64,000 nt of DNA. Source: Desulfogranum marinum. Its GTDB lineage: Bacteria; Desulfobacterota; Desulfobulbia; Desulfobulbales; Desulfobulbaceae. Both the position numbers and the translations under genes were made by a program. The DNA is taken from the NCBI RefSeq assembly GCF_016918565.1, contig NZ_JAFFQD010000019.1:1-64000 (forward strand), read 5' to 3'. Positions 35,693 to 45,478 of the stretch are shown piece by piece. Under the pieces are notes generated by a model. It searched no databases, was not told where the DNA came from, and was given only the letters and a program-made list of their open reading frames with translations. Numbering within the stretch: position 1 is the stretch's first letter; each line of letters starts with the position of its first letter.

Positions 35693-36232
35693 ATGGATCT
35701 TGTCGATCTTATACAGGAAAAGCGCTTCCTTGGTCAGGAATTCCTGGCCTGGCTATGGTACAAATCCGAAGAACGAGGAGGCAGTGTTGAGCTTCCTGAA
35801 ATTGGAGATATCCTGGTCGTCTTTGAAAAACATATGCTGCTGGAATACGGCGAAGGCGATGCCAGCGAAAAAGTAATCTGCCGAGGTCTGCAGACTGAGC
35901 TCAAAGAAGCCCGTGAGGGAATGCGGCTTGCTAAAAAACCAGAACAGGCAAGGCTGCGCATTGCCCGCGGTGATCACGAGTACGGGGTAACCCTAACTGC
36001 AAGCGTAATGGAATTTCGGAATGTCCGCCTGCCGAAAACCGCAGGAACAGAAGACGGCAACGATGCCGACAGCCTGGAAGGGCAGATCCTGGAAAGAATT
36101 GTCCTGTTTGAAGAGCTGACTTTTCTTGTCAACGAACTTTTTCGGATGTTTATCAATATCAGAGTGTCTGATAGCCAGTGGGCCGAGGAACTGATATTAA
36201 TACGTCAATGGGTTGGAGAAGGACTCACGTAA
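35693..36232 (+). CDS. Conserved protein of unknown function, RdgC-neighbour family
   Basis: 179 aa, soluble, acidic. Begins MDLVDLIQEKRFLGQEFLAW LWYKSEE; the aromatic FLxWLW core and RLRIARGDHEYGVTLTAS look conserved. Ends in a helical region (LEERIVLFEEL-like, FRMFINIRVSDSQWAEELIL). No domain recognised. Its place three genes after the RdgC-like gene suggests a shared role in DNA metabolism (inference). The start ATG at 35693 is the first in frame. Confidence 0.65.
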   Translation: MDLVDLIQEKRFLGQEFLAWLWYKSEERGGSVELPEIGDILVVFEKHMLLEYGEGDASEKVICRGLQTELKEAREGMRLAKKPEQARLRIARGDHEYGVTLTASVMEFRNVRLPKTAGTEDGNDADSLEGQILERIVLFEELTFLVNELFRMFINIRVSDSQWAEELILIRQWVGEGLT

Positions 36233-36293
36233 AACACATAAGCATCCGTTTTTCATGTACTAAAAAAACGATATATACACGAGTAGGAATTTC

Positions 36294-37721
36294 ATGGAAT
36301 TTGAAACCGTAATCGGGCTGGAAGTCCATGCCCAGATGAAAACCAAGAGTAAAATATTTTGTGGATGTTCAACCGAATTCGGCGCACCACCCAACACCCA
36401 CACCTGTCCTGTTTGCCTGGGAATGCCCGGTTCCCTGCCAGTACTCAACAAACAGGTCGTTGAGTCAGCCATCAAACTCTCACTGGCAACAGACTCGAGC
36501 CTAAACCACCAAAATATATTTGCTCGGAAGAATTATTTTTACCCGGATCTGCCCAAAGGGTATCAGATTTCACAGTTTGAGCTGCCCATTGCCGAACACG
36601 GCAAACTGGAAATAGACGTCGACGGTACCTTGAAAAATATAGGTATCACCCGGATCCATATGGAAGAAGATGCCGGAAAATTGGTCCATGACGAGCTGGA
36701 ACCGGTTAGTTACGTTGATCTCAACCGTACAGGAACGCCGCTTTTAGAAATTGTCAGCGAACCTGACCTGCGATCACCGGAAGAGGCTGCAGCCTACCTG
36801 AAAAAGCTGCACGCCATAGTCAGGTATCTGGATATATGCGACGGCAACATGCAGGAAGGGAGTTTTCGTTGCGATGCCAACATCTCCCTAAGACCAATGG
36901 GGCAAGAAGCGTTGGGCACCCGGACCGAACTGAAAAATATGAACTCTTTCAAGAATGTTCAGCTTGCCCTTGAGTACGAAATAAGGCGTCAACGAGATGT
37001 CCTCCTTGATGGCGGCAAGGTCGTCCAGCAAACCCTTTTATGGAATCCGGACAAGAACCAGACCGAAACCATGCGCGGCAAGGAAGAAGCCCACGACTAC
37101 CGATATTTTCCAGACCCTGATCTCGTCCCCGTGGTTGTTGACAGTCAATGGATCGACACCGTTCGCAAACATTTACCCGAACTACCCGACAACAGAAGAA
37201 AGCGTTTCACCGATGAACTGGAGCTCAGCGACTATGATGCCGAGATATTAACCAGTTCACGTGAATTGGCGGATTATTTTGAAGCAGCCCTTGGGGAATA
37301 TAGCAACGCAAAAAAACTGGCGAATTTTCTTGGCACCGAGCTGCTGCGTGAATTCAGTGCGGAAAATATTGATGCCTGCCCTGTCAAGCCTGTTCAGCTC
37401 GCTCGCCTGATGAACATGATCGAGGACAACACCATTTCAGGCAAAATCGCAAAAACGGTATTTGCGGAAATGCTTGAATCCGGAGCAGATCCTGATCTGA
37501 TCGTCAAAGAAAAAGGCTTAGTACAAATGAGCGATGCAGGTGAACTGCAGGCCATTATCCAAGAAATAATTGCCGCCAACCCCGGACAGGTTCAGCAGTT
37601 CCGTGAAGGCAAAACCAAGGTTATAGGCTTTTTTGTGGGCCAACTCATGAAGCGTACCAAGGGAAAAGCCAACCCTCAACTGGCCAACAAGCTTTTCCAA
37701 CAGGAACTCAATAAACAATAG
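36294..37721 (+). CDS. gatB: Asp-tRNA(Asn)/Glu-tRNA(Gln) amidotransferase subunit B
   Basis: 475 aa, full length. Transfers ammonia onto glutamyl-tRNA(Gln) (and aspartyl-tRNA(Asn)) within the GatCAB complex. N-terminal kinase-like domain: [57 protein letters not shown] and [15 protein letters not shown]-terminal YqeY-like tRNA-binding tail ending [17 protein letters not shown]. gatA and gatC are not in the window. Its use implies no glutaminyl-tRNA synthetase-only route. Confidence 0.97.
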   Translation: MEFETVIGLEVHAQMKTKSKIFCGCSTEFGAPPNTHTCPVCLGMPGSLPVLNKQVVESAIKLSLATDSSLNHQNIFARKNYFYPDLPKGYQISQFELPIAEHGKLEIDVDGTLKNIGITRIHMEEDAGKLVHDELEPVSYVDLNRTGTPLLEIVSEPDLRSPEEAAAYLKKLHAIVRYLDICDGNMQEGSFRCDANISLRPMGQEALGTRTELKNMNSFKNVQLALEYEIRRQRDVLLDGGKVVQQTLLWNPDKNQTETMRGKEEAHDYRYFPDPDLVPVVVDSQWIDTVRKHLPELPDNRRKRFTDELELSDYDAEILTSSRELADYFEAALGEYSNAKKLANFLGTELLREFSAENIDACPVKPVQLARLMNMIEDNTISGKIAKTVFAEMLESGADPDLIVKEKGLVQMSDAGELQAIIQEIIAANPGQVQQFREGKTKVIGFFVGQLMKRTKGKANPQLANKLFQQELNKQ

Positions 37722-37731
37722 CTGTTGAACA

Positions 37732-38478
37732 GTGGACAAACAACAGTGGCAGGAAAAAGGCAAGGGCCATCGTCAACGCTTGCGCGATAAATTCCTGGAG
37801 CAAGGGATAGCAGCCTTCTCAGACAGCGAAATCATCGAGCTGTTGCTGAGCTTTGGCACGCCCCGTTCCGACTGCAAAGATCCGGCGCGCTCTGCCCTTG
37901 AGCATTTTGGCTCACTACCGGCGGTACTGGACGCTCCAGCTGCTCAATTGCAGGAGATAAAAGGATTGGGGGCAAAAAACATCTTTGCCCTCCAATTCAT
38001 ACAGGCAGTTGCCAGACGTTACCTGCGACTTCGCCTGGCTGGAAAACAGTATATCAGCTCATCAAAAGAGGTTGCCGACTACCTGATCCACACCATGCGC
38101 GGCTTAAAGCGCGAGGTACTGACAGTTGTTTTTCTTGATGCTGCCCATGCGATTATCGACACTGAAATTGTTGCTCAAGGAACAGTAACCGTTAACACCG
38201 TTTACCCCAGAGAACTCATTGCAATGGCACTGGAATACAATGCCAGTGCCATGGTCATCGCACACAATCATCCCTCGGGTAGCCTCCAGCCTTCCCCCCA
38301 GGACAAACAGCTGACGACCTCCCTTCATCTTGTCTGCTCGTTCATGCATATTCAGTTACTGGATCATATCATTGTCGGCTCTGGTGAGCGAGTGTTCAGC
38401 TTTGCCGACCATGGGCTCATGGATTCGATCCGTGAGCAGTGCAAAGGCACACTGGCCCGACTTAACCAGCATGGATAA
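37732..38478 (+). CDS. radC: RadC/JAB-domain protein
   Basis: 248 aa with a GTG start at 37732, 10 bases after gatB. N-terminal helix-hairpin-helix (about 30-85, EIKGLGAKNIFALQF) and C-terminal JAB/MPN metal site HNHPSGSLQPSPQD (His-x-His and distal Asp) preceded by the conserved Glu in RELIAMALEYNASAMVIAHN. Despite the name, a role in radiation repair is not supported for E. coli RadC; true function is open. Overlaps hemW by eight bases. Confidence 0.9.
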   Translation: MDKQQWQEKGKGHRQRLRDKFLEQGIAAFSDSEIIELLLSFGTPRSDCKDPARSALEHFGSLPAVLDAPAAQLQEIKGLGAKNIFALQFIQAVARRYLRLRLAGKQYISSSKEVADYLIHTMRGLKREVLTVVFLDAAHAIIDTEIVAQGTVTVNTVYPRELIAMALEYNASAMVIAHNHPSGSLQPSPQDKQLTTSLHLVCSFMHIQLLDHIIVGSGERVFSFADHGLMDSIREQCKGTLARLNQHG

Positions 38479-39619
38479 AACCGGTCCAGGCGTATACCTG
38501 CACGTCCCTTTTTGTTTAAGTAAATGCAGCTACTGCAGCTTTTACTCCTGCACAGCAACCGATACAGGTATTCGGCAATATCATGCAGCCGTACTTAAGC
38601 GGTTGAACACTCTTCGCCACCACGCTCCCTGGAAATCCCTCACCTTTACCACCATTTTTTTTGGCGGAGGAACCCCGTCCATTCTCCCGGTTCCACTGCT
38701 CGCTGAACTGCTCGCCCGTATCAAAGAAAGCTTCTCTATCACCAGTGATCAGGCTGAGATTTCCATTGAAGTCAACCCTGCCACCATTGACCAGGAAGGG
38801 CTGGGCAAACTTCGCCACGCCGGCTTTAACCGGCTTTCCATAGGTTTTCAGTCTCTTGATGACCAGCAGCTTAAACGTATTGGTCGCCCCCATTCAGCAA
38901 ATGATGCCCTGGAAACGTATGTGACGGCAAGAAAAGCCGGCTTTAGCAACATCAGCATCGACCTCATGTATGGTCTGCCCGACCAAACGCCTGAACAATG
39001 GAAAAAAATACTGGGCCAGACCATGGAGCTTAAACCGGAACACATATCCATGTACGAACTCACCCTTGAGCCTGGTACGCCTTTAGCCTCTGCTGTCGAC
39101 AGGGGAGAAATATCCCTGCCCGATGAAGATGCAGTAATGGAGATGATGGAAATAACCCGGGAAACTATCAGCCACTCGCCTTTCAAACGATACGAAATTT
39201 CAAATTACGCCCGTCCTGGGTTCCGTTGCCGGCACAACCTTAATTACTGGAATAACGGCAGTTACCTGGGAATCGGACCGGGAGCTGTTTCTGCCTTTGA
39301 AGGAAAAAGGTGGAGCACCAGGGAAGATCTTGCTCAATTTTTAGATGCTACAAAAACACCTCGCTCCATAGAAGGAGAAGAGGAGGTGCTGAATCATGAG
39401 GCCTATTTTCGCGAAACCGTTGTAATCGGTCTCCGCTTGACAGATGGGATAGATCTGAAAAAACTGCATGATCGATTCAGCATTGATCCAATGACCTACT
39501 ATGACAAAACACTAACCCACCTGATTGCGCAAAAACTGCTCAAACTTGAAGGCTGGAATCTCAGTTTAACCAAACATGGGCTTGCGTTGGCCAACACCGT
39601 TATGGCAGAACTGGTATAG
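38471..39619 (+). CDS. hemW: HemW-type radical SAM heme chaperone
   Basis: 382 aa from the ATG at 38471 that overlaps the radC stop; the open frame upstream lies within radC. CX3CX2C motif in YLHVPFCLSKCSYCSFYS, GGGTPSIL, NRLSIGFQSLDDQQLKRIGR, and the HemW heme-handling segment CRHNLNYWNNGSYLGIGPGA followed by a C-terminal winged helix. The first Cys motif lacks the extra Cys of coproporphyrinogen dehydrogenase HemN, so HemW (heme transfer to apoproteins) is preferred. Confidence 0.92.
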   Translation: MDKTGPGVYLHVPFCLSKCSYCSFYSCTATDTGIRQYHAAVLKRLNTLRHHAPWKSLTFTTIFFGGGTPSILPVPLLAELLARIKESFSITSDQAEISIEVNPATIDQEGLGKLRHAGFNRLSIGFQSLDDQQLKRIGRPHSANDALETYVTARKAGFSNISIDLMYGLPDQTPEQWKKILGQTMELKPEHISMYELTLEPGTPLASAVDRGEISLPDEDAVMEMMEITRETISHSPFKRYEISNYARPGFRCRHNLNYWNNGSYLGIGPGAVSAFEGKRWSTREDLAQFLDATKTPRSIEGEEEVLNHEAYFRETVVIGLRLTDGIDLKKLHDRFSIDPMTYYDKTLTHLIAQKLLKLEGWNLSLTKHGLALANTVMAELV

Positions 39620-39987
39620 TAATTTCAGTTGATGCAGCTCTCCTATTTTCAGGAACGTCAACATCTTTAACAGCAGCTCCTCCTTCCTCCTTTTGCCCAT
39701 CGTCCCCTCTTTTTTCTGTTCTTCCGGGGAAACAATGACAGCATAGCGGTCTCGGGTATCTTCTTCTACAGCATCAAAAAACATCATCTGCAGCGTAGCA
39801 CTTCTGCCTGCCCTGCCGGCTTCTTTTTTGAGAAACGTAGGGCTCACCGACGACCCCAGTTGCAAAAGAAAAAAAGCAAAAAGTTTTTTTCATCATGCTC
39901 TCTTAAATAATAAAGGGTAGTTTAATCGGTGAAAATCATAATTAATGCCAGTAGGCTTAACACCAGAGCCATAAGGAGGACAAGTAG
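39620..39987. other. Intergenic region without a supported gene
   Basis: 368 bases between hemW and the metallo-hydrolase gene. A 99-codon minus-strand frame (39566-39865) overlaps the hemW end, has biased composition and no ribosome site. Promoter of the next gene is presumably here; AAGGAGG lies at 39975-39981. Confidence 0.5.
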
Positions 39988-40824
39988 ATGCAATGTGAAT
40001 GTACGGTGCTATGTGAAAATTCAGTTGCCGGCTCATTAGGATTCATCGGCGAGCATGGATGGGCTGTCCACATCAAAGCGGGCGACAAAAATATTTTATT
40101 TGATACCGGCCAGGGATTAGGGCTGATCCATAACAGCAAACTCCTGGATATTGATCTGAAAAAAATAGACGCCATTGTCATCAGCCATGGTCACTATGAC
40201 CATACTTCCGGGCTGCCGGATGTCCTACACATGACAGGCAACAAACAAGTATTTCTCCACCCGGATTGTTTCACCAACAGATACTGGACCAAGGATGGCG
40301 AGTGCAGAGAAATCGGCATTCGCTACAAAAAAGAGTACCTGGAATCACTGGGTGCTGTGTTTGTGCCCAATACCCAGTTAACCGAAATAGCTGATAATGT
40401 ATTCCTTACCGGCGAAATACCTCGAGTCTCTTCATTTGAACAACCTGACCCCTTCATGAAAATAAAAGGCCCGAAAGACGAATGGCAACAGGACAACCTT
40501 CTCGATGATCAATCCCTGGTGATGCGTACCGACAAAGGACTAGTCATCATTCTTGGCTGTGCCCATGCCGGCTTGATAAACATCCTTACCCATGTCAATA
40601 AACAGTTTCCAGGAGAGAATATATATGCAGTCTTTGGTGGGACTCACCTTGGCTTTGCCGATGATGAGCAGTTCGAGGCCACGGTAGCAGCACTTGACGA
40701 CTTCAGTATTCAAAAGATAGGTGCTTCCCACTGTACCGGCCTCAGCAACACTGCCAAATTGCACCATCGATTCGGTGAGCGTTTTTTCTTCTCTTCAGTA
40801 GGGTGCCACTTCAATTCCGACTGA
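39988..40824 (+). CDS. Metallo-beta-lactamase-fold hydrolase
   Basis: 278 aa, cytoplasmic, preceded by AAGGAGG. Metal motif SHGHYDHTSGLPDVL, with further ligands in ILGCAHAGLINIL and FGGTHLGFAD and C-terminal GASHCTGL. The group (COG1237) is annotated as dihydropterin-methyl-beta-ribofuranosyl-aminobenzene-phosphate synthase-like; the true substrate of bacterial members is unknown. N-terminal CECTVLCENSVAGSLGFIGE is typical of that group. Apparently monocistronic. Confidence 0.85.
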   Translation: MQCECTVLCENSVAGSLGFIGEHGWAVHIKAGDKNILFDTGQGLGLIHNSKLLDIDLKKIDAIVISHGHYDHTSGLPDVLHMTGNKQVFLHPDCFTNRYWTKDGECREIGIRYKKEYLESLGAVFVPNTQLTEIADNVFLTGEIPRVSSFEQPDPFMKIKGPKDEWQQDNLLDDQSLVMRTDKGLVIILGCAHAGLINILTHVNKQFPGENIYAVFGGTHLGFADDEQFEATVAALDDFSIQKIGASHCTGLSNTAKLHHRFGERFFFSSVGCHFNSD

Positions 40825-41245
40825 GACCAATATGAATCATCATTCACCGCCATTATCCGGTTTTTCCAGGAAAAAATAACTTTATTCAGCCTGCCTCTTG
40901 CCTTTGTCCCGCGAGCGGAGTAAAAAAGGATGGCTGTGAACGTTAGGTTCCATTATCTCCCATATATCGGGAGATAATGGCCCGACGTCATGTTGTTTTC
41001 TAGTGCCCGGCCACAAATGGTATTTAGGCCCGACAGCAGCGTTATGCTTACAATTTTATCCTCGCAGGTAAGCGGAGACTCCGATATCAAACATATGCCT
41101 GTGGTAAAATTGAAAGCATGCCTTGCTTTCAAACCAAAATTCTCATTTCCGGCAGACACTATCTAAAAAGGGGGGTGAACCTTTTTGAATATCCCGGTTT
41201 GTAAACAACCGGTTCCACTTTATTCAACGAACAAGGAGTAACATC
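40825..41245. other. Structured intergenic region upstream of fumarase
   Basis: 421 bases with no gene. It holds a perfect 12-bp hairpin (40950-40980), the 23-base repeat shared with 22181-22203 (here 41064-41086, inverted) and a small hairpin TGAAAGC-ATGCCTT-GCTTTCA (41110-41130). The fumarase promoter should also lie here. Confidence 0.55.
40950..40980. terminator. Twelve-bp perfect hairpin
   Basis: CCATTATCTCCC and GGGAGATAATGG separated by ATATATC, 125 bases after the metallo-hydrolase stop. No U-tract on either side, so terminator function is uncertain; an operator or RNA-stability element is possible. Confidence 0.4.
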
Positions 41246-42865
41246 ATGGCAGACTTTGTGTACCAAGATCCGTTCCCACTGGGAAAAGATGAAACCCAAT
41301 TCAGAAAGCTCGAAGGGTCTGAAAAATACGTTTCTGTAGAAGAGTTCAATGGTGAAAAAGTGCTGAAAGTTGCACCGGAAGGCATCAAAGAACTGTCCAA
41401 CACGGCAATGCGTGAAGTATCCTTTTTACTCAGGCCGGCTCACAACGAAAGTGTTGCGAAAATTTTCAGCGACCCTGACGCCTCTGACAATGACAAACAA
41501 GTGGCTCTGGCAATGTTGAGAAATGCGGAAGTCTCTTCAAGCTTTGTCCTTCCTTTTTGTCAAGACACAGGTACGGCGTGTGTTGTTGCGAAAAAAGGCC
41601 AGAATGTATGGACAGGATGTGACGATGCCGAGCAGATTTCAGCAGGGGTCTACACCACGTATACCGAAGAAAACCTGCGTTACTCTCAGAATGCCCCGTT
41701 GAACATGTATGATGAGGTAAACACAAAGTGCAACCTGCCTGCACAAATTGATATCTACGCGACGCAAGGCGATGAGTACAAATTCCTTTTCATTGCCAAA
41801 GGTGGCGGCAGTGCCAATAAAACCTATCTCTATCAGGAAACAAAAGCATTGCTCAACCCAGGAACTTTGAAAAAGTTTCTGATCGAAAAAATGAAAACCC
41901 TGGGCACCGCGGCTTGTCCTCCTTACCACATCGCTTTTGCCATTGGTGGCACAAGTGCGGAATCCAACCTGAAGACAGTCAAACTTGCTTCCGCCAAGTA
42001 CCTTGACAATCTCCCCACCAGCGGCAATGAGCATGGTCGCGCGTTCAGAGACCTGGAACTTGAAGCAGAGCTGCTTGAAGCTGCCCAAGAACTTGGCCTC
42101 GGTGCTCAGTTCGGCGGTAAATACTTTGCCCATGACATCAGGGTCATCCGCATGTCTCGTCATGGGGCCTCCTGTCCTGTGGGTATGGGCGTGTCCTGTT
42201 CCGCAGACCGTAACATCAAGGCCAAGATCAACAAAGACGGTTTCTGGCTTGAACAAATGGATGCAAACCCTGGTCGTCTGATTCCAGATGAATACCGAAA
42301 TCGTGATTCATCACAGGTGGTCAAGATCGACCTGAACCAGCCCATGGAAAAAGTGTTGGCGGAATTGACCAAGCATCCGGTTTCAACCGCACTCTCCCTG
42401 ACTGGAACGATCATTGTTGGTCGCGATATCGCCCATGCCAAATGGAAAGAGTTGCTTGACAGCGGCAAACCATTGCCTGAGTACCTGAAGCATCACCCTG
42501 TTTACTATGCCGGCCCGGCTAAGACACCCGAAGGTAAGCCTTCCGGTTCTTTCGGTCCAACCACTGCCGGCCGTATGGATTCCTATGTGGACCTGCTTGA
42601 GAGCAAAGGCGGTGCAATGGTCATGATTGCCAAAGGTAACCGTTCTCAGCAGGTAACAGATGCCTGTAAAAAGCACGGCGGATTCTATCTTGGCTCCATC
42701 GGTGGCCCTGCAGCACTGCTGGCTGAAGAGAACATCACCAAAGTAGAATGCCTCGATTATCCTGAATTGGGCATGGAAGCAGTGTGGAAAATTGAAGTTG
42801 TGGATTTCCCTGCTTTTATCCTGGTTGATGATAAGGGCAATGACTTCTTTGAAGGATTGTTATAA
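41246..42865 (+). CDS. Fumarate hydratase, class I (Fe-S)
   Basis: 539 aa, the fused single-chain form (alpha and beta parts together) of the oxygen-sensitive [4Fe-4S] fumarase; interconverts fumarate and malate. Alpha part includes [20 protein letters not shown] (first cluster Cys), [16 protein letters not shown] and [20 protein letters not shown]; beta part includes [20 protein letters not shown] and [18 protein letters not shown]. Good SD AAGGAGT. In sulfate reducers it serves the TCA cycle or propionate/succinate pathway. Related class I enzymes such as tartrate dehydratase are usually two-chain. Confidence 0.94.
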   Translation: MADFVYQDPFPLGKDETQFRKLEGSEKYVSVEEFNGEKVLKVAPEGIKELSNTAMREVSFLLRPAHNESVAKIFSDPDASDNDKQVALAMLRNAEVSSSFVLPFCQDTGTACVVAKKGQNVWTGCDDAEQISAGVYTTYTEENLRYSQNAPLNMYDEVNTKCNLPAQIDIYATQGDEYKFLFIAKGGGSANKTYLYQETKALLNPGTLKKFLIEKMKTLGTAACPPYHIAFAIGGTSAESNLKTVKLASAKYLDNLPTSGNEHGRAFRDLELEAELLEAAQELGLGAQFGGKYFAHDIRVIRMSRHGASCPVGMGVSCSADRNIKAKINKDGFWLEQMDANPGRLIPDEYRNRDSSQVVKIDLNQPMEKVLAELTKHPVSTALSLTGTIIVGRDIAHAKWKELLDSGKPLPEYLKHHPVYYAGPAKTPEGKPSGSFGPTTAGRMDSYVDLLESKGGAMVMIAKGNRSQQVTDACKKHGGFYLGSIGGPAALLAEENITKVECLDYPELGMEAVWKIEVVDFPAFILVDDKGNDFFEGLL

Positions 42866-42884
42866 TATAGTGTAATAGATTACT

Positions 42885-42915
42885 AGTCCCGGCGGATTTC
42901 TCTGCCGGGACTTTC
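42885..42915 (+). terminator. Terminator after fumarase
   Basis: Nine-bp stem AGTCCCGGC / GCCGGGACT with a 10-base loop followed by TTCCCTTC, 20 bases after the stop. Confidence 0.65.
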
Positions 42916-42932
42916 CCTTCATTGGTTACACT

Positions 42933-43469
42933 ATGGATGATCTGAAGACTTCCGAAGCCTGGCGGATTTTCCGAAGCTTGGCGGAATTAACAGACGGCAT
43001 TGAATCCCTTAACGATATCGGCCAAGGCGCCTCGTTTTTCGGAGGTGCTCGTTTTAAAAAAGATTCACCCTATTACCAGGCTGCAATGCAAACGGCCTCC
43101 CTGCTCACTGCAAAGGGATTAACCATTATCACCGGCGGCGGACCCGGCATCATGAAAGCTGCTAACCGTGGATGCATTGAGGCTGGCGGCACCTCTGTCG
43201 GGCTCAATATTGAGCTCCCCCGCGAGCAACATCCCAATCCTTTTCAAAGCGTCAGCCTCAATTTTCGTTACTTCTTTATTCGCAAACTCATGTTTGTCCG
43301 CTATGCCATGGCCTCTATCATTTTTCCCGGCGGCTTTGGTACCATGGATGAATTTTTCGAATCTCTTGCCCTGATGCAGACAGCAACATATAAACAAAAC
43401 ACCCTCACCGCAATTGCGGCACAGCGCTGTTTCTTTTTCAACAGGCAACAGAATCAACTATTTCAATAA
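42933..43469 (+). CDS. LOG-family (lysine decarboxylase-like, TIGR00730) protein, C-terminally altered
   Basis: 178 aa. Shows the LOG nucleotide-binding fold: ITGGGPGIMKAANRGCIEAG, VGLNIELPREQHPNP, FFIRKLMFVRYAMA and the catalytic signature PGGFGTMDEFFE. Relatives release cytokinin-like bases from ribotides or cleave other nucleoside monophosphates. After SLALMQT the sequence no longer follows the family, whose members continue about 40-60 residues (usually with an LxGxxYW-like segment); here it ends in an unrelated QRCFFFNRQQNQLFQ. A frameshift or 3' truncation is likely, though both catalytic motifs remain. Confidence 0.8.
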   Translation: MDDLKTSEAWRIFRSLAELTDGIESLNDIGQGASFFGGARFKKDSPYYQAAMQTASLLTAKGLTIITGGGPGIMKAANRGCIEAGGTSVGLNIELPREQHPNPFQSVSLNFRYFFIRKLMFVRYAMASIIFPGGFGTMDEFFESLALMQTATYKQNTLTAIAAQRCFFFNRQQNQLFQ

Positions 43470-43490
43470 TCACCATAGAGAGGCTAGCTG

Positions 43491-43865
43491 ATGGCGTCTG
43501 AAAAAAGAAAATTCACTCGTATCCCGCTCCCATTTGAGCTGACTCTCATCCTTGAAGACGGCTCCTCCCACAAAGTAAATCATTTTGATAACGTCAGTGT
43601 AGGGGGTTGCCTGGTCTCACTGCAGCCCGAATATGCAGATCACACAACATGTACCGTAAAAATAGAGCTAGGTCAGGATCAAGAACAGGAGCCTACCATC
43701 CTGGCCCATGGCAACATTATCCGTCACAATGATCACCAGCTGGCAATCCAGTTTACCTCAATAGACCCTGACAGTCTCTTTCACTTGCAAAATCTTATCC
43801 GATACAACTCGCCGGATCCCGACAGGGTAGACAGTGAAATACAGCTGCACAAAGGGATACTGTAA
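43491..43865 (+). CDS. PilZ-domain protein
   Basis: 124 aa, single domain. The c-di-GMP-binding motifs are KRKFTRIPLP (RxxxR-like, about 5-14) and DNVSVGGCLV (D/NxSxxG, about 32-41), followed by the beta barrel with LAHGNIIRHNDHQLAIQFTS. Likely a small c-di-GMP receptor or adaptor. The first motif reads K-x-x-x-R rather than R-x-x-x-R if aligned strictly at K5, so binding affinity is uncertain. Lies 21 bases after the LOG-like gene. Confidence 0.85.
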   Translation: MASEKRKFTRIPLPFELTLILEDGSSHKVNHFDNVSVGGCLVSLQPEYADHTTCTVKIELGQDQEQEPTILAHGNIIRHNDHQLAIQFTSIDPDSLFHLQNLIRYNSPDPDRVDSEIQLHKGIL

Positions 43866-43913
43866 GGCTTTTAGCTGTTGAGTGATCACTAGGACAACGC
43901 TTTACGGATGTAA

Positions 43914-44822
43914 TCAATGGACTGCCGTTCTTTTTCCCGGGAGTATAGCCGGACCGGCGACAAGCAGCACTATCCCTACAAAAAGCAATCCCATCCCAAA
44001 ATATTCCATGACCATTAATCGTTCGTGGAGGACAGCGATCCCCAAACATGTTGCGGTCAGGGGCTCAGCAAGGGACAGGGTAGCGGCAGTACCGACATTG
44101 ACATCTTTCAACCCTTTGGCAAACAACCAATAGGAAACGGCGGTGGTCATGATACCTAAGTGGAGCGCCACAAGCAGCCCACCGGATGAAAAGATCCATG
44201 AAGCATCATAAAGAAACAAAAAAGGTGCCAATAAAACTGCTGCCAAAGAAAAAACCAGAGCAACGACCGCATCCGCAGCACACTTCTCAAGCAGCCCCTT
44301 CATGGTGACCGTATACCCGGCATACGAAAAGCCGGCACCTGCGGCAAGGAGTATACCATTAAAATCGGCGTGCAGCCCCTTTCCCGGCAACACCAGCAAC
44401 AGACAACCAGCCACTGCCATCAGGGTGGACAGGCCCCACACAATTCCCAGCCGTTCCTTACGAACAAAATATCCTAAAATACCAGCAAAAACGGGCGCGC
44501 TGCCTATGGCAACCATTGTTCCTACGGCGACCCCTGTCTTGGCAACGCCTGAAAAAAAACACAGCTGATACGCTGCTACAAAAAAAGCAGAGACGCCAAC
44601 CAGAAATACCGACCACTCACCCTCTTTTCGAAAAGAGCCACGGAAAAGAGAAAAAGCCAGCAGCGCCAACCCGCCAACAGCCAGCCTGGCCGCTCCAACA
44701 GATAGTGGATTCGCTTCAGCCGGCGCCAACCCCTGGGTAGTCCCGGTCGTGCCCCAAAGCATTGCGGCCCCTAGAATAAGCCAGACACCCGCGAGTTCCT
44801 TCTTTTTGCTATGTGTTGACAA
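43914..44822 (-). CDS. EamA-family drug/metabolite transporter
   Basis: 302 aa with ten predicted helices in two five-helix halves (EamA repeats): WLILGAAMLWGTTGTTQGLA starts the first, GAGFSYAGYTVTMKGLLEKC the second; ends LLFVGIVLLVAGPAILPGKR. Members export amino acids, purines or other metabolites. Substrate not readable. Convergent with the PilZ gene. Confidence 0.88.
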   Translation of the reverse strand: MSTHSKKKELAGVWLILGAAMLWGTTGTTQGLAPAEANPLSVGAARLAVGGLALLAFSLFRGSFRKEGEWSVFLVGVSAFFVAAYQLCFFSGVAKTGVAVGTMVAIGSAPVFAGILGYFVRKERLGIVWGLSTLMAVAGCLLLVLPGKGLHADFNGILLAAGAGFSYAGYTVTMKGLLEKCAADAVVALVFSLAAVLLAPFLFLYDASWIFSSGGLLVALHLGIMTTAVSYWLFAKGLKDVNVGTAATLSLAEPLTATCLGIAVLHERLMVMEYFGMGLLFVGIVLLVAGPAILPGKRTAVH

Positions 44823-44961
44823 AAAAGCCTCCCTTTCTCCACTTCACCAAAAAAAAAAATTCCTTCCCGCTCTTGAGCAGCCTTTACTTACCTTATTACG
44901 GGAACAGGGTAAAACTTTTTCCCCGGGAAGGACCAATTAGAAAGAAATTGTGGCATAACGT

Positions 44962-45252
44962 GTGTCTATGTCAAACCACAATAATAATGTTTCATCGCTT
45001 CCCGAAAGATATGCTGCATATAGGCGACAGGCATATATTGATGCACTACTTGCCGGCACTCACAATCTGGCTGCTGGTTTTTGTGTTAATGGTAAAATAC
45101 AGGAAACGTTTGCCCTTTTGGCTTTGAGGTGGCTTCAATCTAGTATACATAAGGTTCCTTATACGATAGATCATATGGGCCAATATAACCGGGTTCTCGA
45201 CAGCAAAAAAGGAATGGAACGACATCGCAGTGTAGACTCGCCGAAGTTATGA
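44962..45252 (+). CDS. Orphan small protein, doubtful
   Basis: 96 codons from a GTG at 44962 (an ATG lies two codons later). RQAYIDALLAGTHNLAAGFC followed by VNGKIQETFALLALRWLQSS has a credible helical composition, but I recognise no family, there is no clear SD and the tail looks random. It borders a repeat-rich scar, so it may be the remnant of a larger gene. Confidence 0.3.
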   Translation: MSMSNHNNNVSSLPERYAAYRRQAYIDALLAGTHNLAAGFCVNGKIQETFALLALRWLQSSIHKVPYTIDHMGQYNRVLDSKKGMERHRSVDSPKL

Positions 45253-45354
45253 TCGGAAAGGGTGCTTGAAGAAACGAAAAATGGAGGGCTATTTAATGAA
45301 TAACAAATGTAACTATTCAGCGAAGATCTAAAAACTGTCAATTTACCCCGAACT

Positions 45355-45478
45355 GTAACTTTTCAGCAGTGCTCCAAATGTTCACACGCTGACCGATTAG
45401 CAGATAAGCCCCGACTTCGGTACATCGGTATGCTGAGCGGGCAGATCGTGGAGAGTTGGGGTGCTGCTGAATAGTTAC
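45355..45478. repeat. 124-bp element bounded by GTAACTATTCAGCAG inverted repeats
   Basis: Left end GTAACTTTTCAGCAG (45355-45369), right end CTGCTGAATAGTTAC (45464-45478): 14 of 15 positions pair. A third, direct copy GTAACTATTCAGC is at 45309-45321. Likely ends of a non-autonomous element or a deleted insertion sequence. Confidence 0.5.

Noticed and set aside
39566-39865. 99-codon minus-strand open frame
   Set aside because: Overlaps the hemW 3' end, has biased composition, no ribosome site and no family resemblance.
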